From: Selenomonadales bacterium
Lineage (GTDB): Bacteria > Bacillota > Negativicutes > Sporomusales > UBA7701
Assembly: GCA_029975165.1 (NCBI GenBank)
Contig: JARKPR010000035.1
Span: 78,227-142,226 of the forward strand
Length of the DNA stretch: 64,000 bases
Direction: 5' to 3'
Of the stretch, positions 19,304 through 27,970 are shown piece by piece. How positions within the stretch are numbered: the first letter of the stretch is position 1; each line of letters starts with the position of its first letter. A model generated the notes under the pieces. The model was not told the DNA's origin, made no database searches, and saw nothing but the letters and a program-made list of their open reading frames with translations. A program made the position numbers and the translations under genes.

Positions 19304-19873
19304 ATGGATTTTCTTAAAACCCAAAAAAACCAAATCGCTGACGTCATAATCCGCAACGGCTTTAAAATCAGCGACTTTATTTGGGAAAAAGAACAAAGCC
19401 GGTTTCTCCATGACGGCAAAAACAAATCGCTGGTCTATAAACTCAAATATCAGCTCACCGACTACTACTTCATCTTCGACAATACCGACGACGGACAGGA
19501 ATACAACACCTTCTCCCCCGGCGAAAAAAAACTGACCCAGAGCGTCGAATCCGGCAGCTGGGAACAGCAGCTGTACTACCTCGGGCGGTGGCTGGAATAT
19601 CTAAAGCGGGAGACCAACGCCCCCGACCTGTGGACGGAACTGACGAACCTCACGAAAACCGCCGACCCCGGCTTCGTCAACGTCACCGAACTCTTCGAAT
19701 CGCCGGCCGTGAAAAAAGCTATCGACTACTCCGACATCACCTTCACCGGCGAAGAGAAAAAAGCCTTGTTCAGCGAACCGAAAACGCAGCTCGAACGGGA
19801 AGAAGAGATCGAAAAACTCATCGCCTTCGGCAAAGGCGACCTTGAACCCGGAAAAACCAACAAACCCATCTGA
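19304..19873 (+). CDS. Uncharacterised protein under Spo0A boxes
   Basis: 189 residues, soluble, charged, without signal peptide or cysteine motif. Not recognised. It is rich in Lys/Glu and aromatic residues (DYYFIFDNTDDGQEYNTF near 60), with a Glu-rich helix near the C-terminus (TQLEREEEIEKLIAFGK). AAAGGAAG precedes the ATG. It is transcribed alone; the terminator hairpin follows. Codon use is less GC-rich in the first third. The two Spo0A boxes are the main clue, pointing to a stationary-phase or sporulation role. Confidence 0.75.
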   Translation: MDFLKTQKNQIADVIIRNGFKISDFIWEKEQSRFLHDGKNKSLVYKLKYQLTDYYFIFDNTDDGQEYNTFSPGEKKLTQSVESGSWEQQLYYLGRWLEYLKRETNAPDLWTELTNLTKTADPGFVNVTELFESPAVKKAIDYSDITFTGEEKKALFSEPKTQLEREEEIEKLIAFGKGDLEPGKTNKPI

Positions 19874-19875
19874 AC

Positions 19876-19912
19876 AAAAAACGACGGGCGGTCCTCGAAA
19901 CGAGGACCGCCC
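19876..19912. terminator. Terminator between convergent genes
   Basis: CGGGCGGTCCTCG-AAA-CGAGGACCGCCCG, a 13-bp stem. The minus strand follows it with a T-run (19876-19882), so it mainly serves the 68-residue gene and probably also the gene at 19304. Confidence 0.85.
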
Positions 19913-19936
19913 GTTCAATCTGCCGATAAAAAGCCG

Positions 19937-20143
19937 CTAACCCGATATATGCAGCGGTTGCCCATGATTGAGATGCTTGCTTAAATCGGCAAAATACCCT
20001 TCATATTGTTTGGCGACATCGGCTAAAACCTGCCGGCCCGGCAAATCCGTCAAATTGCTTTCCAAAGCGTATAGCACCAAGGCTTTATTCTTCAGGAGAG
20101 ACAAACATTCGTCCAGATTGGCCAGCTCCCTTTGTGTAAGCAT
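19937..20143 (-). CDS. Small uncharacterised helical protein
   Basis: 68 residues. AAGGAG precedes the ATG and a strong terminator follows. Seen: mostly helix-forming sequence with LTQRELANLDECLSLLKNK at the start and a DVAKQYEGYFADLSKHLNH helix near the end. This resembles the size and helical style of small spore-coat or ferritin-like fragments, but I cannot assign it. The neighbouring Spo0A-box gene makes a sporulation link conceivable. Confidence 0.65.
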   Translation of the reverse strand: MLTQRELANLDECLSLLKNKALVLYALESNLTDLPGRQVLADVAKQYEGYFADLSKHLNHGQPLHISG

Positions 20144-20506
20144 ACTCTACTCTCCTTACAGAAATTGCCCCTTAACCCCGAAAACTTCCCGCAATCTCTC
20201 AGGCCTAGAAAATAACGCATACATAGTATCCCTGAACAGAAACAAATTATGCGGCCAACTGCTGCCCGCCGCCGGGAAAATGTTCATCCCCGTCTACCGC
20301 CCTCCTTTTCCCGCAACTAACCTAAGGCATAGCGGATATTTCTGAAGTCAGTACGCCATTTCCGGCAACAGCGGGAAACCTGAGCATCATACCCAAGCCC
20401 GCGACCGGGGAAGGCTTATGAACGAATTAACCACACAAGGAATATCGGACATAAAAAGCGCAATCTATGCAACCTTCGCTTCCCAAGGAAACCTCCGCGT
20501 TACAAT
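20144..20506. other. Intergenic stretch with little content
   Basis: About 360 bp. Apart from a possible 32-codon gene starting at 20418, I see no convincing gene, terminator or repeat. Confidence 0.5.
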
Positions 20507-20516
20507 TCAGTGGTGA
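20418..20516 (+). CDS. Possible 32-residue small ORF
   Basis: ATG preceded by GGGGAAGG; it encodes MNELTTQGISDIKSAIYAT plus 13 more residues and ends ten bases inside the 3' end of yitT. Composition is protein-like, but length and lack of context make it uncertain. Confidence 0.25.
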   Translation: MNELTTQGISDIKSAIYATFASQGNLRVTIQW

Positions 20517-21370
20517 ATAGCCTTCTTCTTGACCCTGCCGCCAATCACCTCGTGGACCTCCTGGATCGTCACAAAAGCCTTCGGATCCTTATCGTCGATG
20601 ATCGCTTTCAGCTTAGCAATCTCCAGCCTGGTTACCACCGAATACAAAATATTCTTCGGCTCTTGGCTAAAGCCGCCTTGGCCGTGGATTACCGTAACGC
20701 CCCTGCCCAGCCGGGCCAGAAGCGTTTCCGCTATTTCGTTGGCGTTATCCGACACAATCATGACCCCTTTTGATTCGTCAAGCCCCTCGATAGTGATATC
20801 GATCACCTTGAAAGCGACGAAATAAGCCACCAGCGAATACATCGCCTTGTCCCAGCCGAACACCAGCCCGGCGCTGCCCAGAATAAACACATTGAAGAAC
20901 ATAACGATTTCACCCACCGTGAAGCCGCTTTTTTTATCCAGGATGATCGCGACAATCTCGGTTCCGTCCAGTGAGCCCCCATAGCGGATAATCAGCCCGA
21001 CCCCGGCGCCGACCAAAACCCCGCCGAAGGCGGCGGCCAAAAAAAGATCATGGGTCAACTCCGGGATGGGTTGGAAATAATACACCCAGTACGCAAGGGA
21101 CAAAACGGAAAATAACGTAGATATGCAGAAAGTCTTGCCGATCTGCAAGTAACCGAGATAAAGGAAAGGCAGATTCAGGAATACGATGAAAAGGCTCAGC
21201 GATATACCGGTGATATGGCTCGCCAATATCGAAATCCCCACGACGCCGCCATCGATCATCTGATTGGGTATCAGAAAGAACTCCAAGCCCGCCGCTGCCA
21301 CCACCGAGCCGATAAAAAGCATAATATACTTTTTGCCATACTTGATAAACAGACTGCCTTTTGTTACCAT
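20507..21370 (-). CDS. YitT family membrane protein
   Basis: 287 residues. About five to six membrane helices to residue 200 (the YitT_membrane part, with GGVVGISILASHITGISL and GGVLVGAGVGLIIRYGGSLDGTE), then a cytoplasmic DUF2179 domain (GVTVIHGQGGFSQEPKNILY). Function in the family is unclear; transport of small molecules has been suggested. ATG with GAGGAG upstream. A promoter and an early terminator lie in its leader. Confidence 0.88.
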   Translation of the reverse strand: MVTKGSLFIKYGKKYIMLFIGSVVAAAGLEFFLIPNQMIDGGVVGISILASHITGISLSLFIVFLNLPFLYLGYLQIGKTFCISTLFSVLSLAYWVYYFQPIPELTHDLFLAAAFGGVLVGAGVGLIIRYGGSLDGTEIVAIILDKKSGFTVGEIVMFFNVFILGSAGLVFGWDKAMYSLVAYFVAFKVIDITIEGLDESKGVMIVSDNANEIAETLLARLGRGVTVIHGQGGFSQEPKNILYSVVTRLEIAKLKAIIDDKDPKAFVTIQEVHEVIGGRVKKKAIHH

Positions 21371-21461
21371 AAATTAACTCCTCTCATTACTAAAAATATC
21401 GCTTAACCTCCTTCCGGCCACGAGACAGGCCGTTGATTTTCCCCCTGCTCCGCTGTACAAG

Positions 21462-21489
21462 AAAAAAAGGAGGCCGTTTACCAGCCTCC
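21462..21489 (-). terminator. Early terminator in the yitT leader
   Basis: On the minus strand GGAGGC-TGGTAAACG-GCCTCC is followed directly by TTTTTTT. It lies between the putative promoter at 21524-21553 and yitT, about 90 bp before the start codon, so transcription may be attenuated or a short RNA of about 55 nt may be made. Confidence 0.6.
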
Positions 21490-21523
21490 TCCCTGAGCAC
21501 ATGCTTCGTATACTCTTAAAATA

Positions 21524-21553
21524 ATAGTACTAGCTAATCGTTGCCTTTGTCAA
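21524..21553 (-). promoter_or_regulatory. Putative yitT promoter
   Basis: Minus strand TTGACA (21553-21548), 18-bp spacer, TACTAT (21529-21524). The perfect -35 box supports the call; the -10 matches four of six. Confidence 0.5.
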
Positions 21554-21610
21554 GTTTTCCACAATTTATCTCCTAAAAAAACAATTATTTCCTTGCCCTC
21601 CGGCCCTGAC

Positions 21611-21651
21611 AAAAAGTGGCGGGCGGTCCCCGCAAACGAGGGCCGCCCGCC
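21611..21651 (-). terminator. Terminator after pckA
   Basis: On the minus strand a GGCGGGCGGCCC / GGACCGCCCGCC stem is followed by ACTTTTTG, 22 bp after the pckA stop. Confidence 0.8.
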
Positions 21652-21672
21652 TATGTGGGAGGAGGGGGTCAA

Positions 21673-23232
21673 TTATGCGTTCGGTCCGGCGTCCGTAATC
21701 GCCGCCGGCACATCCTTGCCGAACTTCACGAAATTCCTCACGAACCGCTGCGCCAGGTCGGCCGCCGTCTTATCGTACGCCGCCTTATCGGCCCACGTCT
21801 GCCGCGGCCGCAGCACCTCCTGCGGCACGCCGGGGCACGTCACCGGCACATGGATATTGAACACCGGATCGAGCTCGTAGCCAACCTCGTCCAGTCCGCC
21901 CTCGATCGCCGCCGTCACGATTGCCCGCGTATACGGCAGCGACATCCGCTTGCCAACCCCGTACGGCCCGCCCGACCAACCGGTGTTGATCAGGAAAACC
22001 CGCGTGCCGTGCTGGGCCAGCCTCTCGCCCAGCAGCTTCGCGTACGCCAGCGGCGACAGCGGCAGGAAGGGAGCCCCGAAGCACGACGAGAACGTCGCCT
22101 CCGGCGCCGTGATCCCCCGCTCGGTCCCGGCCAGCTTGCTCGTATAACCGGACAGGAAATGATACATCGCCTGCTCGCTGTTCAGCTTCGCCACCGGCGG
22201 CAGCACCCCGAAAGCGTCGGCCGTCAGGAACACGATCGTCTGCGGATGGCCGCCCACGCCGGGGATGACTGCGCCGGGGATATAATCCACCGGATAAGCC
22301 GCGCGGGTATTCTCCGTTATCGCCTCGCTATCGAAATCCGGCTCGCGGCTGGCCTCGTCAAGCACCACATTCTCCAGCACCGCCCCGAACCTGATCGCCT
22401 CCCAGATCTGCGGCTCGGTCTCGTGGCGCAGCTTGATGCACTTAGCGTAGCAGCCGCCCTCCACATTGAAAATCCCCCCGTCCCACCAGCAATGCTCATC
22501 GTCGCCGATCAGCCGCCGGCCGGGGTCGGCGGACAGGGTAGTCTTGCCCGTGCCGCTCAGCCCGAAGAACAGGGCGGTGTCGCCCTTCGCGCCGATGTTG
22601 GCCGAGCAGTGCATCGACAAGATGCCCTTGCGGGGCATGATATAATTCATATACGTAAAGACCGACTTCTTCATCTCCCCGGCATAATGGGTACCGCCGA
22701 TAAGCACCAGGCGGGCGGAAAAATCGAGAATGATGAACGCCTCGGAATTAGTGCCGTCGCGGGCCGGATCGGCCTTGAACCCGGGCAGGCAGATGACGGT
22801 AAAGTCCGGTTTCGGATTCGTGGGCGGCGCGTCGGGGCGCACGAACAACTGATGTACAAACAAATTCTGCCAGGCGAACTCGTTGATGAACCGCACGGCC
22901 AGGCGCTGGCCGCCTGCGCCGGCGAAGCCGTCGAAAACATAGAGCTCGCGGTTTTCGGCGTAAGATAACATCCGCTCGTACAGGCGGGCGAACTTATCGG
23001 CGGCAAAAGGCTTGTTGTTGCCCCAATCGATGACCTCATGGGTGTCCACCGTGTCGACGACGAACTTGTCGTTAGGCGAGCGGCCGGTATACTTGCCGGT
23101 CGCCACCCTGAGCGCCCCGCTGGCGGTCAGAATGCCCTCCCCGTTCTTGACAGCGTGCTCCATCAGCACCGGCGCCGGCAAATTGTTGTAACTCTTAGCC
23201 GCTTTCTTGAGCATCGTCAGATCGTAATCCAT
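21673..23232 (-). CDS. pckA: Phosphoenolpyruvate carboxykinase (ATP)
   Basis: 519 residues, the ATP-dependent type: converts oxaloacetate and ATP to PEP and CO2, or runs in reverse in fermenting bacteria. Seen: [10 protein letters not shown], the [14 protein letters not shown] segment, kinase-1a loop [12 protein letters not shown], metal-binding DDEHCW with GGCYAK, and [24 protein letters not shown] start. Monocistronic, with its own terminator. It is the central carbon link for organic-acid and glycerate use encoded nearby. Confidence 0.96.
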   Translation of the reverse strand: MDYDLTMLKKAAKSYNNLPAPVLMEHAVKNGEGILTASGALRVATGKYTGRSPNDKFVVDTVDTHEVIDWGNNKPFAADKFARLYERMLSYAENRELYVFDGFAGAGGQRLAVRFINEFAWQNLFVHQLFVRPDAPPTNPKPDFTVICLPGFKADPARDGTNSEAFIILDFSARLVLIGGTHYAGEMKKSVFTYMNYIMPRKGILSMHCSANIGAKGDTALFFGLSGTGKTTLSADPGRRLIGDDEHCWWDGGIFNVEGGCYAKCIKLRHETEPQIWEAIRFGAVLENVVLDEASREPDFDSEAITENTRAAYPVDYIPGAVIPGVGGHPQTIVFLTADAFGVLPPVAKLNSEQAMYHFLSGYTSKLAGTERGITAPEATFSSCFGAPFLPLSPLAYAKLLGERLAQHGTRVFLINTGWSGGPYGVGKRMSLPYTRAIVTAAIEGGLDEVGYELDPVFNIHVPVTCPGVPQEVLRPRQTWADKAAYDKTAADLAQRFVRNFVKFGKDVPAAITDAGPNA

Positions 23233-23465
23233 ACGTCCTCTCTCCCTCGCTGTTAATATTCCTTAGTCTATGCAAATGCGCCTTTCCAATGCCAGCATCT
23301 TATTGCGGGACATTTTTTGACCCGCCACTTACTTTTACGTCCCGCCAGTTGCAAAAAGATGCGCCGGAGGACGTTGGTCTCCGTCACACAAACCTTCCGT
23401 CTATCGTCCTGCCGTGCCGGGCCGTTTCTTTCCTGTCGCCCGTACTGGCCCGGCGGCGCCGTTTA

Positions 23466-24614
23466 TTAAAAAAACTCGATGGCCGTGCCCACCTTCACCA
23501 GCCGGCACAGTCGCGCCGCGGCCGCCTCGATCAGCTCCGCCGCCGACCCCATGCACTCCTCCAGCGTCAGCGGTCCGGGCACGATACTCATCAGCCCGTC
23601 GATCCCCTGGGCCAGCACATCGTTGCTGCCCTTGCCCAGGCCGCCGGACAGACACACCGTCGGCACGCCGAACTGCTTGGCAACTTTCGCCACCCCTACC
23701 GGCGCCTTGCCGTGGGCGGTCTGGAAATCAGTATTGCCCTCGCCGGTGATAACCAGCGTCGCATCCTTGACAAGCGCCGCGAAGCCGGTCGCCTCCAGCA
23801 CGATCTCCACCCCCGGCCGCAGCTCGGCCGCGGTGAAAAACATCAGCCCCACGCCGAGGCCGCCGGCCGCGCCCGCGCCCGCGCAAGCGGCCACGTCCTT
23901 GCCGGTCGCCGCCTTCGCCACCGCCGCGTAATTCGCCAGCGCCGCGTCCAGCTCCGCAATTATCTCCGGGGTCGCCCCCTTCTGCGGACCGTACACCGCC
24001 GACGCGCCCCGCGGGCCGCACAACGGATTGTCGACATCACAGGCCACCATAATCTGCGTCTCGGCGAGCCGGGGATCGAGACCCGTCAGATCGATGCTCG
24101 CCAGACCGGCTAAAGCAGCCCCGCCCTCGGCGAGCTCCTTGCCGTCGCCGTCCAGAAAACGGGCGCCCAAAGCGCGGGCCAGGCCCATCCCGCCGTCGTT
24201 CGTCGCGCTGCCGCCGATGCCGATGATCAGCTTGCGGATGCCCCTGTCCAGGGCCGCCTTCACCAGCTCGCCCGTGCCGTAGGTCGTAGTCACGCGGGGA
24301 TCGCGCCGCTCCTTCGGCACCATCGTCAGACCCGAAGCGGCCGCCATCTCAATAACCGCCGTCTCCCCGTCGCCCAGCAGCCCCCAGTACGACTTCGCCG
24401 GCTCGCCCAGCGGGCCAGTGATGTTCTGCGGGATGACTGTCCCGCCGGTCGCCAGGACCAGCGCCTCCACCGTGCCCTCGCCGCCGTCGGCGATCGGCAC
24501 CTTCTTCACCACGGCCGCCGGCCAAACCGCCAAGATGCCCCTCTCCATCGCCTTGGCCACCGCTACGGCCGACAGACTGCCCTTGAAAGAATCCGGGGCG
24601 ACAACGATACGCAC
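23466..24614 (-). CDS. Glycerate kinase
   Basis: 382 residues, the GlxK/GarK family size (about 380). Phosphorylates D-glycerate. Starts IVVAPDSFKGSLSA, the family signature; GIGGSATNDGGMGLARALG is the conserved Gly-rich region and TGEGNTDFQTAHGKAPVGVA lies in the last third. GTG at 24614 chosen because the family begins there and AAAGGACGTGAG lies upstream. Divergent from a CdaR-type regulator, with a GntP permease following that regulator: a glycerate uptake and activation module. GarK and GlxK differ in which glycerate carbon they phosphorylate; I cannot tell which applies. Confidence 0.92.
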   Translation of the reverse strand: MRIVVAPDSFKGSLSAVAVAKAMERGILAVWPAAVVKKVPIADGGEGTVEALVLATGGTVIPQNITGPLGEPAKSYWGLLGDGETAVIEMAAASGLTMVPKERRDPRVTTTYGTGELVKAALDRGIRKLIIGIGGSATNDGGMGLARALGARFLDGDGKELAEGGAALAGLASIDLTGLDPRLAETQIMVACDVDNPLCGPRGASAVYGPQKGATPEIIAELDAALANYAAVAKAATGKDVAACAGAGAAGGLGVGLMFFTAAELRPGVEIVLEATGFAALVKDATLVITGEGNTDFQTAHGKAPVGVAKVAKQFGVPTVCLSGGLGKGSNDVLAQGIDGLMSIVPGPLTLEECMGSAAELIEAAAARLCRLVKVGTAIEFF

Positions 24615-24927
24615 AACACTCACGTCCTTTACAATATGGGTAAGTATGCCCATTCCGACCACAAATGATCGATTATCCTAATTTTAGCGGCAAGCACCTT
24701 TTTTTTCAATTGTCTGACAACGCTAACCGTTTTTACCGGTTGCCCTGCTTTACTGTATATATTGCACAATAAACCTGGCCGCTTTACGTCCCGCCACCGC
24801 CAGATCAACAGTGGCCAAAAACGCCCGTTTTTACCTATAATCACGCCCTATAGTCCAACATCGCCCCTTATTCTCGCCGAAGATATGTTGTATAATAGAG
24901 CCATAACCATGAAACGAAGGTGAGACC
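24615..24927. other. Divergent promoter region glycerate kinase / cdaR
   Basis: AT-richer 313 bp. TATAAT at 24891-24896 (preceded by TTATTC at 24868-24873) can drive cdaR. ATTGCACAAT near 24767 and the AACCG...CGGTT stem near 24725-24742 are candidate operator sites, but nothing ties them to CdaR. Confidence 0.4.
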
Positions 24928-26094
24928 GTGATCCTCACAAACGAGCTGGCCCAGCAGATCGTCGACAACATCATGCCCATCGTCCGCCAGAACGTCAACA
25001 TCATGAACCACGCCGGCATAATCATCGGCTCCGGCCAGAAACACCGGCTCAACAGCTTCCACAAAGGCGCCCGGGACGTAATCGACAGCGGCGCCGTCCT
25101 CGCCATCTTCCCCGAAGACCTCGACCGCTACCCGGGCGCCCTTCCCGGCCTCAACTGGCCGATCGTCCTCGCCGGGCAGACCGTCGGCGTCGTCGGCGTC
25201 TCCGGCCACCCCGACGCCGTCCGCAACACCGCCGAACTCGTCAAAATGATCACCGAACTCATCATGGAACGCGAACTCCTCATGGAAGAATTCCGCTCCC
25301 AGTCCCACCTCCACGAACAATTCGCCCTCCAACTCCTCTCCGAGCACGCCGCCGCCAGCTACAGCCAAATTGAAGCCCGCGCCAAACTCCTCAAATTCGA
25401 CCTCACCCTGCCCCGCCTCATCACCGCCCTCGACGTCAGCCCCATCCTCGAGAGCGCCTTCAGCCAATACGGCCCCTACGACCTCGTCTCCGCCCGCGCC
25501 CAGGAGAGCCTGCTCCAGCGCGTCGTCGCCGCCGGCGCCATCGCCGCCGAAGACATGGTCGCCTTCCTCGAAAACAGACTGGTCATCTTCAAGCACTTCC
25601 CCCGCGGCGCCCTGCCTGCACGCATCGGCGAATGGGGCGCCTCCCTCGCCGGCCTGCTGGCCGCCGACAGCCGGGAAACCCCGCTGACCCTCGGCCTCGG
25701 CAGCCTCGTCGGCTCCCCCCTCAGGCTGCACGACTCCTACCAGGAAGCCCTCTTCGTCCTGGCCAGCCGCCGAAGCGGCGCCGGTCCCGCCTCCATCTAC
25801 GACTTCGACCTCCTCACATCCTACCTGCTCCGCAACCCGCGCGGCATCGCCTCCTGCTCCGCCGCCCGCGACCTGCAGGACAAACTCAGCGAAAAAGTCG
25901 ACGCCAGATACGACATGCGCAACACCATCCAGCGCCTGCTCGACAACAACCTCAACCTCGCCCTCACCGCCAAAGCCCTCTTCATCCACCGCAACACCCT
26001 CGTCTTCCGGCTCAAAAAACTCGAACAACTCACCGGCCTCACCCCGGCCCAGAAGATAAACCATGCTATACTCTGCAAAATCCTCTGTGGTTGA
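24928..26094 (+). CDS. cdaR: CdaR-family sugar-diacid/glycerate regulator
   Basis: 388 residues. N-terminal putative sugar-diacid recognition domain at 1-135 (ELAQQIVDNIMPIVRQNVNI; DLDRYPGALPGLNWPIV), a GGDEF-like middle part, and a C-terminal PucR-type helix-turn-helix (NLNLALTAKALFIHRNTLVF). CdaR proteins activate glycerate, glucarate and galactarate genes, which matches the kinase and permease on each side. GTG start with GAAGGTGAG at good spacing. Confidence 0.88.
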   Translation: MILTNELAQQIVDNIMPIVRQNVNIMNHAGIIIGSGQKHRLNSFHKGARDVIDSGAVLAIFPEDLDRYPGALPGLNWPIVLAGQTVGVVGVSGHPDAVRNTAELVKMITELIMERELLMEEFRSQSHLHEQFALQLLSEHAAASYSQIEARAKLLKFDLTLPRLITALDVSPILESAFSQYGPYDLVSARAQESLLQRVVAAGAIAAEDMVAFLENRLVIFKHFPRGALPARIGEWGASLAGLLAADSRETPLTLGLGSLVGSPLRLHDSYQEALFVLASRRSGAGPASIYDFDLLTSYLLRNPRGIASCSAARDLQDKLSEKVDARYDMRNTIQRLLDNNLNLALTAKALFIHRNTLVFRLKKLEQLTGLTPAQKINHAILCKILCG

Positions 26095-26098
26095 ACTT

Positions 26099-26222
26099 CG
26101 ATTGCCGAGAAAACCCCATCTGCGGCGTTGCTCCTCGGCTGCCATCCTCAGCGTACGCTCGTGTACGCTTCCGGTGTCAGCCTCCGGTGCGCCTTGCATC
26201 TGGGGCTTTCTCGGCAACCTCG
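26099..26222. repeat. Inverted-repeat-bounded intergenic element, copy 3
   Basis: A 124-bp copy beginning five bases after the cdaR stop. The internal blocks CCCATCTGCGGCGTTGCTCC and GGTGCGCCTTGCATCTGG match copy 1, but the outer arms are different (TTGCCGAGAAAACC and GGCTTTCTCGGCAA) and still pair with each other. Confidence 0.85.
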
Positions 26223-26242
26223 GACTTTTCTTATCATAAATC

Positions 26243-26275
26243 AAAAAAGCAGGCGGTCCATACCGGACCGCCTGC
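26243..26275 (-). terminator. Terminator after gntP
   Basis: GCAGGCGGTCCGGTATGGAC... stem on the minus strand (arms GCAGGCGGTCC and GGACCGCCTGC) followed by TTTTTT. The plus side also has CCCTTT, so it may serve cdaR as well. Confidence 0.85.
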
Positions 26276-26293
26276 CCTTTGTACCGTATCTTA

Positions 26294-27637
26294 TCAGATA
26301 AGGATCAGCGACAGCACCCACACCACAATCATGCCTGTCACGCCCTGCACCAGCGTCGCCAGCGTCTGCGTCTTATACGCGATATCCACCGGGATATTCG
26401 AAAACTGCGACACCACCCAGAAATACGAATCGTTGGCGTGCGACACCACCATCGAGCCGCAGCCGATCGCCATCGTCACCAGCACCGCCCCCAGCGGCGA
26501 CGCCATGCCCAGCGTCGCCAGCAGCGGATAAACGATCGTCGACGTCGTTATCAGCGACACCGTCGACGACCCCTGGGCCGTCTTGATCGCCGCCGCAATG
26601 ATGAACGGCAGGAAAATGCCGAGATTGAACTGCGCCAGGCTCGTGCCGAGATAATTGCCCACCTTCGTCGCCGCGATCAGCGCGCCCAGCGAACCGCCGG
26701 CCGCCGTAATCATGATGATGGCCGCCGAATCCCGCAGCCCCTGTCCGACCCAGCCCGACAGCACCTCCTCGTTCAGCTTCGGCACCAGGAACAGGCACAG
26801 CCCCACGCCGATCAGCAGCGAAATCATCGGCTCGCCCACGAAATCCAGCGTCAGCTTGAACACGCCCTTGCCGAACGGCAGCCCCGGGAAATTGGCCACC
26901 GACTTCAGGCCAATGAGCACGATCGGAACGACCAGCGGCGCGAAAGACGCCAACGGGCCCGGCAGCGTCTTGAACTGGGCCATCAGCTCCTCGAACGTCA
27001 TGCCGCCCTCGGGAGCGATATCGAACCGCTTCGAATACCGGGTCGCCCAGATATAACCGGCCAGCGCGCAGGGAATCGCCACGATCAGACCCAGCGCGAT
27101 CACCATCCCCAGGTCGGCCTTCAAATTATTGGCCGCCGCGATCGGCCCCGGGGTGGGCGGAACCAACACATGGGTGGAGTACAGGCCGGTCGAAAGCGCC
27201 ACCGCCAGCACCGCCATCGACATGCCGGCCCGCTTGGCCAGCGACTTGTTCAGCGCCGACAGGATGACGAACCCCGAATCGCAGAACACCGGGATGGAAG
27301 TGATATACCCGATAACCGTCATCGCCAGCGCCGGGCGCTCCTTGCCCACGATCCTCAGGATAGTGTCCGCCATCGTCAGGGCCGCGCCGCTCCGTTCCAG
27401 CATCACCCCGATGATCGTCCCGCAGATGATCACGATGCCGATGGCGCGCACCGTATTGCCAAAACCATTGGCCACGTTCGTCGCCACCTCGACCGGATTC
27501 ATCCCGGCCGCGAAGCCCATCAGGAACGCCGACAGCAGCAGCGCCAGAAACGCATGGATCTTATACCTGGAAATAGCAAGGACGATAAAAGCGATGACCA
27601 CGAAGAGAATAACCAGCAACATCGGACCTTGAACCAC
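26294..27637 (-). CDS. GntP family permease (probable glycerate/gluconate importer)
   Basis: 447 residues, exactly GntP-family size, with about 12-14 hydrophobic helices. Seen: HAFLALLLSAFLMGFAAGMN at the start, IGIVIICGTIIGVMLERSGA, PPTPGPIAAANNLKADLG (a conserved GntP element) and SHANDSYFWVVSQFS near the C-terminus. GTG at 27637 chosen since CGGAGGG precedes it; an ATG six codons upstream is possible. Next to cdaR and glycerate kinase, so glycerate is the favoured substrate by context. Confidence 0.9.
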   Translation of the reverse strand: MVQGPMLLVILFVVIAFIVLAISRYKIHAFLALLLSAFLMGFAAGMNPVEVATNVANGFGNTVRAIGIVIICGTIIGVMLERSGAALTMADTILRIVGKERPALAMTVIGYITSIPVFCDSGFVILSALNKSLAKRAGMSMAVLAVALSTGLYSTHVLVPPTPGPIAAANNLKADLGMVIALGLIVAIPCALAGYIWATRYSKRFDIAPEGGMTFEELMAQFKTLPGPLASFAPLVVPIVLIGLKSVANFPGLPFGKGVFKLTLDFVGEPMISLLIGVGLCLFLVPKLNEEVLSGWVGQGLRDSAAIIMITAAGGSLGALIAATKVGNYLGTSLAQFNLGIFLPFIIAAAIKTAQGSSTVSLITTSTIVYPLLATLGMASPLGAVLVTMAIGCGSMVVSHANDSYFWVVSQFSNIPVDIAYKTQTLATLVQGVTGMIVVWVLSLILI

Positions 27638-27905
27638 GATAATCCCTCCGTTCATTTTCCCTTTATCCCATGCCGGGCCGCTCCCTCCGCGCCCCCTTTC
27701 CCGGTCCGGCGTCACGCCGCGCCATGAACGCCGCCCGGCCGAACACGCGCTGACCGTAACGGCCGTACCGGGCGTCCATCTTAATTTTATAAGTTTGCCG
27801 CCAATATTTACAATTGTTAATAATAATAACAAATAATGGGAAATAAAGCAAATATTATCTAAAATGCCCAATGGCCTTGGACGTTTTTTGTCCCGCCCCA
27901 CCGGC
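27638..27905. other. Upstream region of gntP
   Basis: AT-rich at 27780-27860. TTGTTA and TAACAA arms at 27814-27832 form a small inverted repeat that could be an operator for gntP. The same minus-strand frame stays open through this region, but it is not gene-like. Confidence 0.35.
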
Positions 27906-27940
27906 AAAAAAACGGGCCGTCCGCACCGGACAGCCCGCCT
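27906..27940 (-). terminator. Terminator after cheX-like gene
   Basis: Minus strand GCGGGCTGTCCG-GTG-CGGACGGCCCG followed by TTTTTTT; one mismatch in the stem. Confidence 0.8.
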
Positions 27941-27970
27941 GCTCTATTTCCCTTGCCGCCAAAGAGCGGC

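Noticed and set aside
24868..26244. Minus-strand open frame with VHERTLRMAAEEQRRRW near its start
   Set aside because: That start lies inside element copy 3 and the rest mirrors cdaR; it is a by-product of the repeat.
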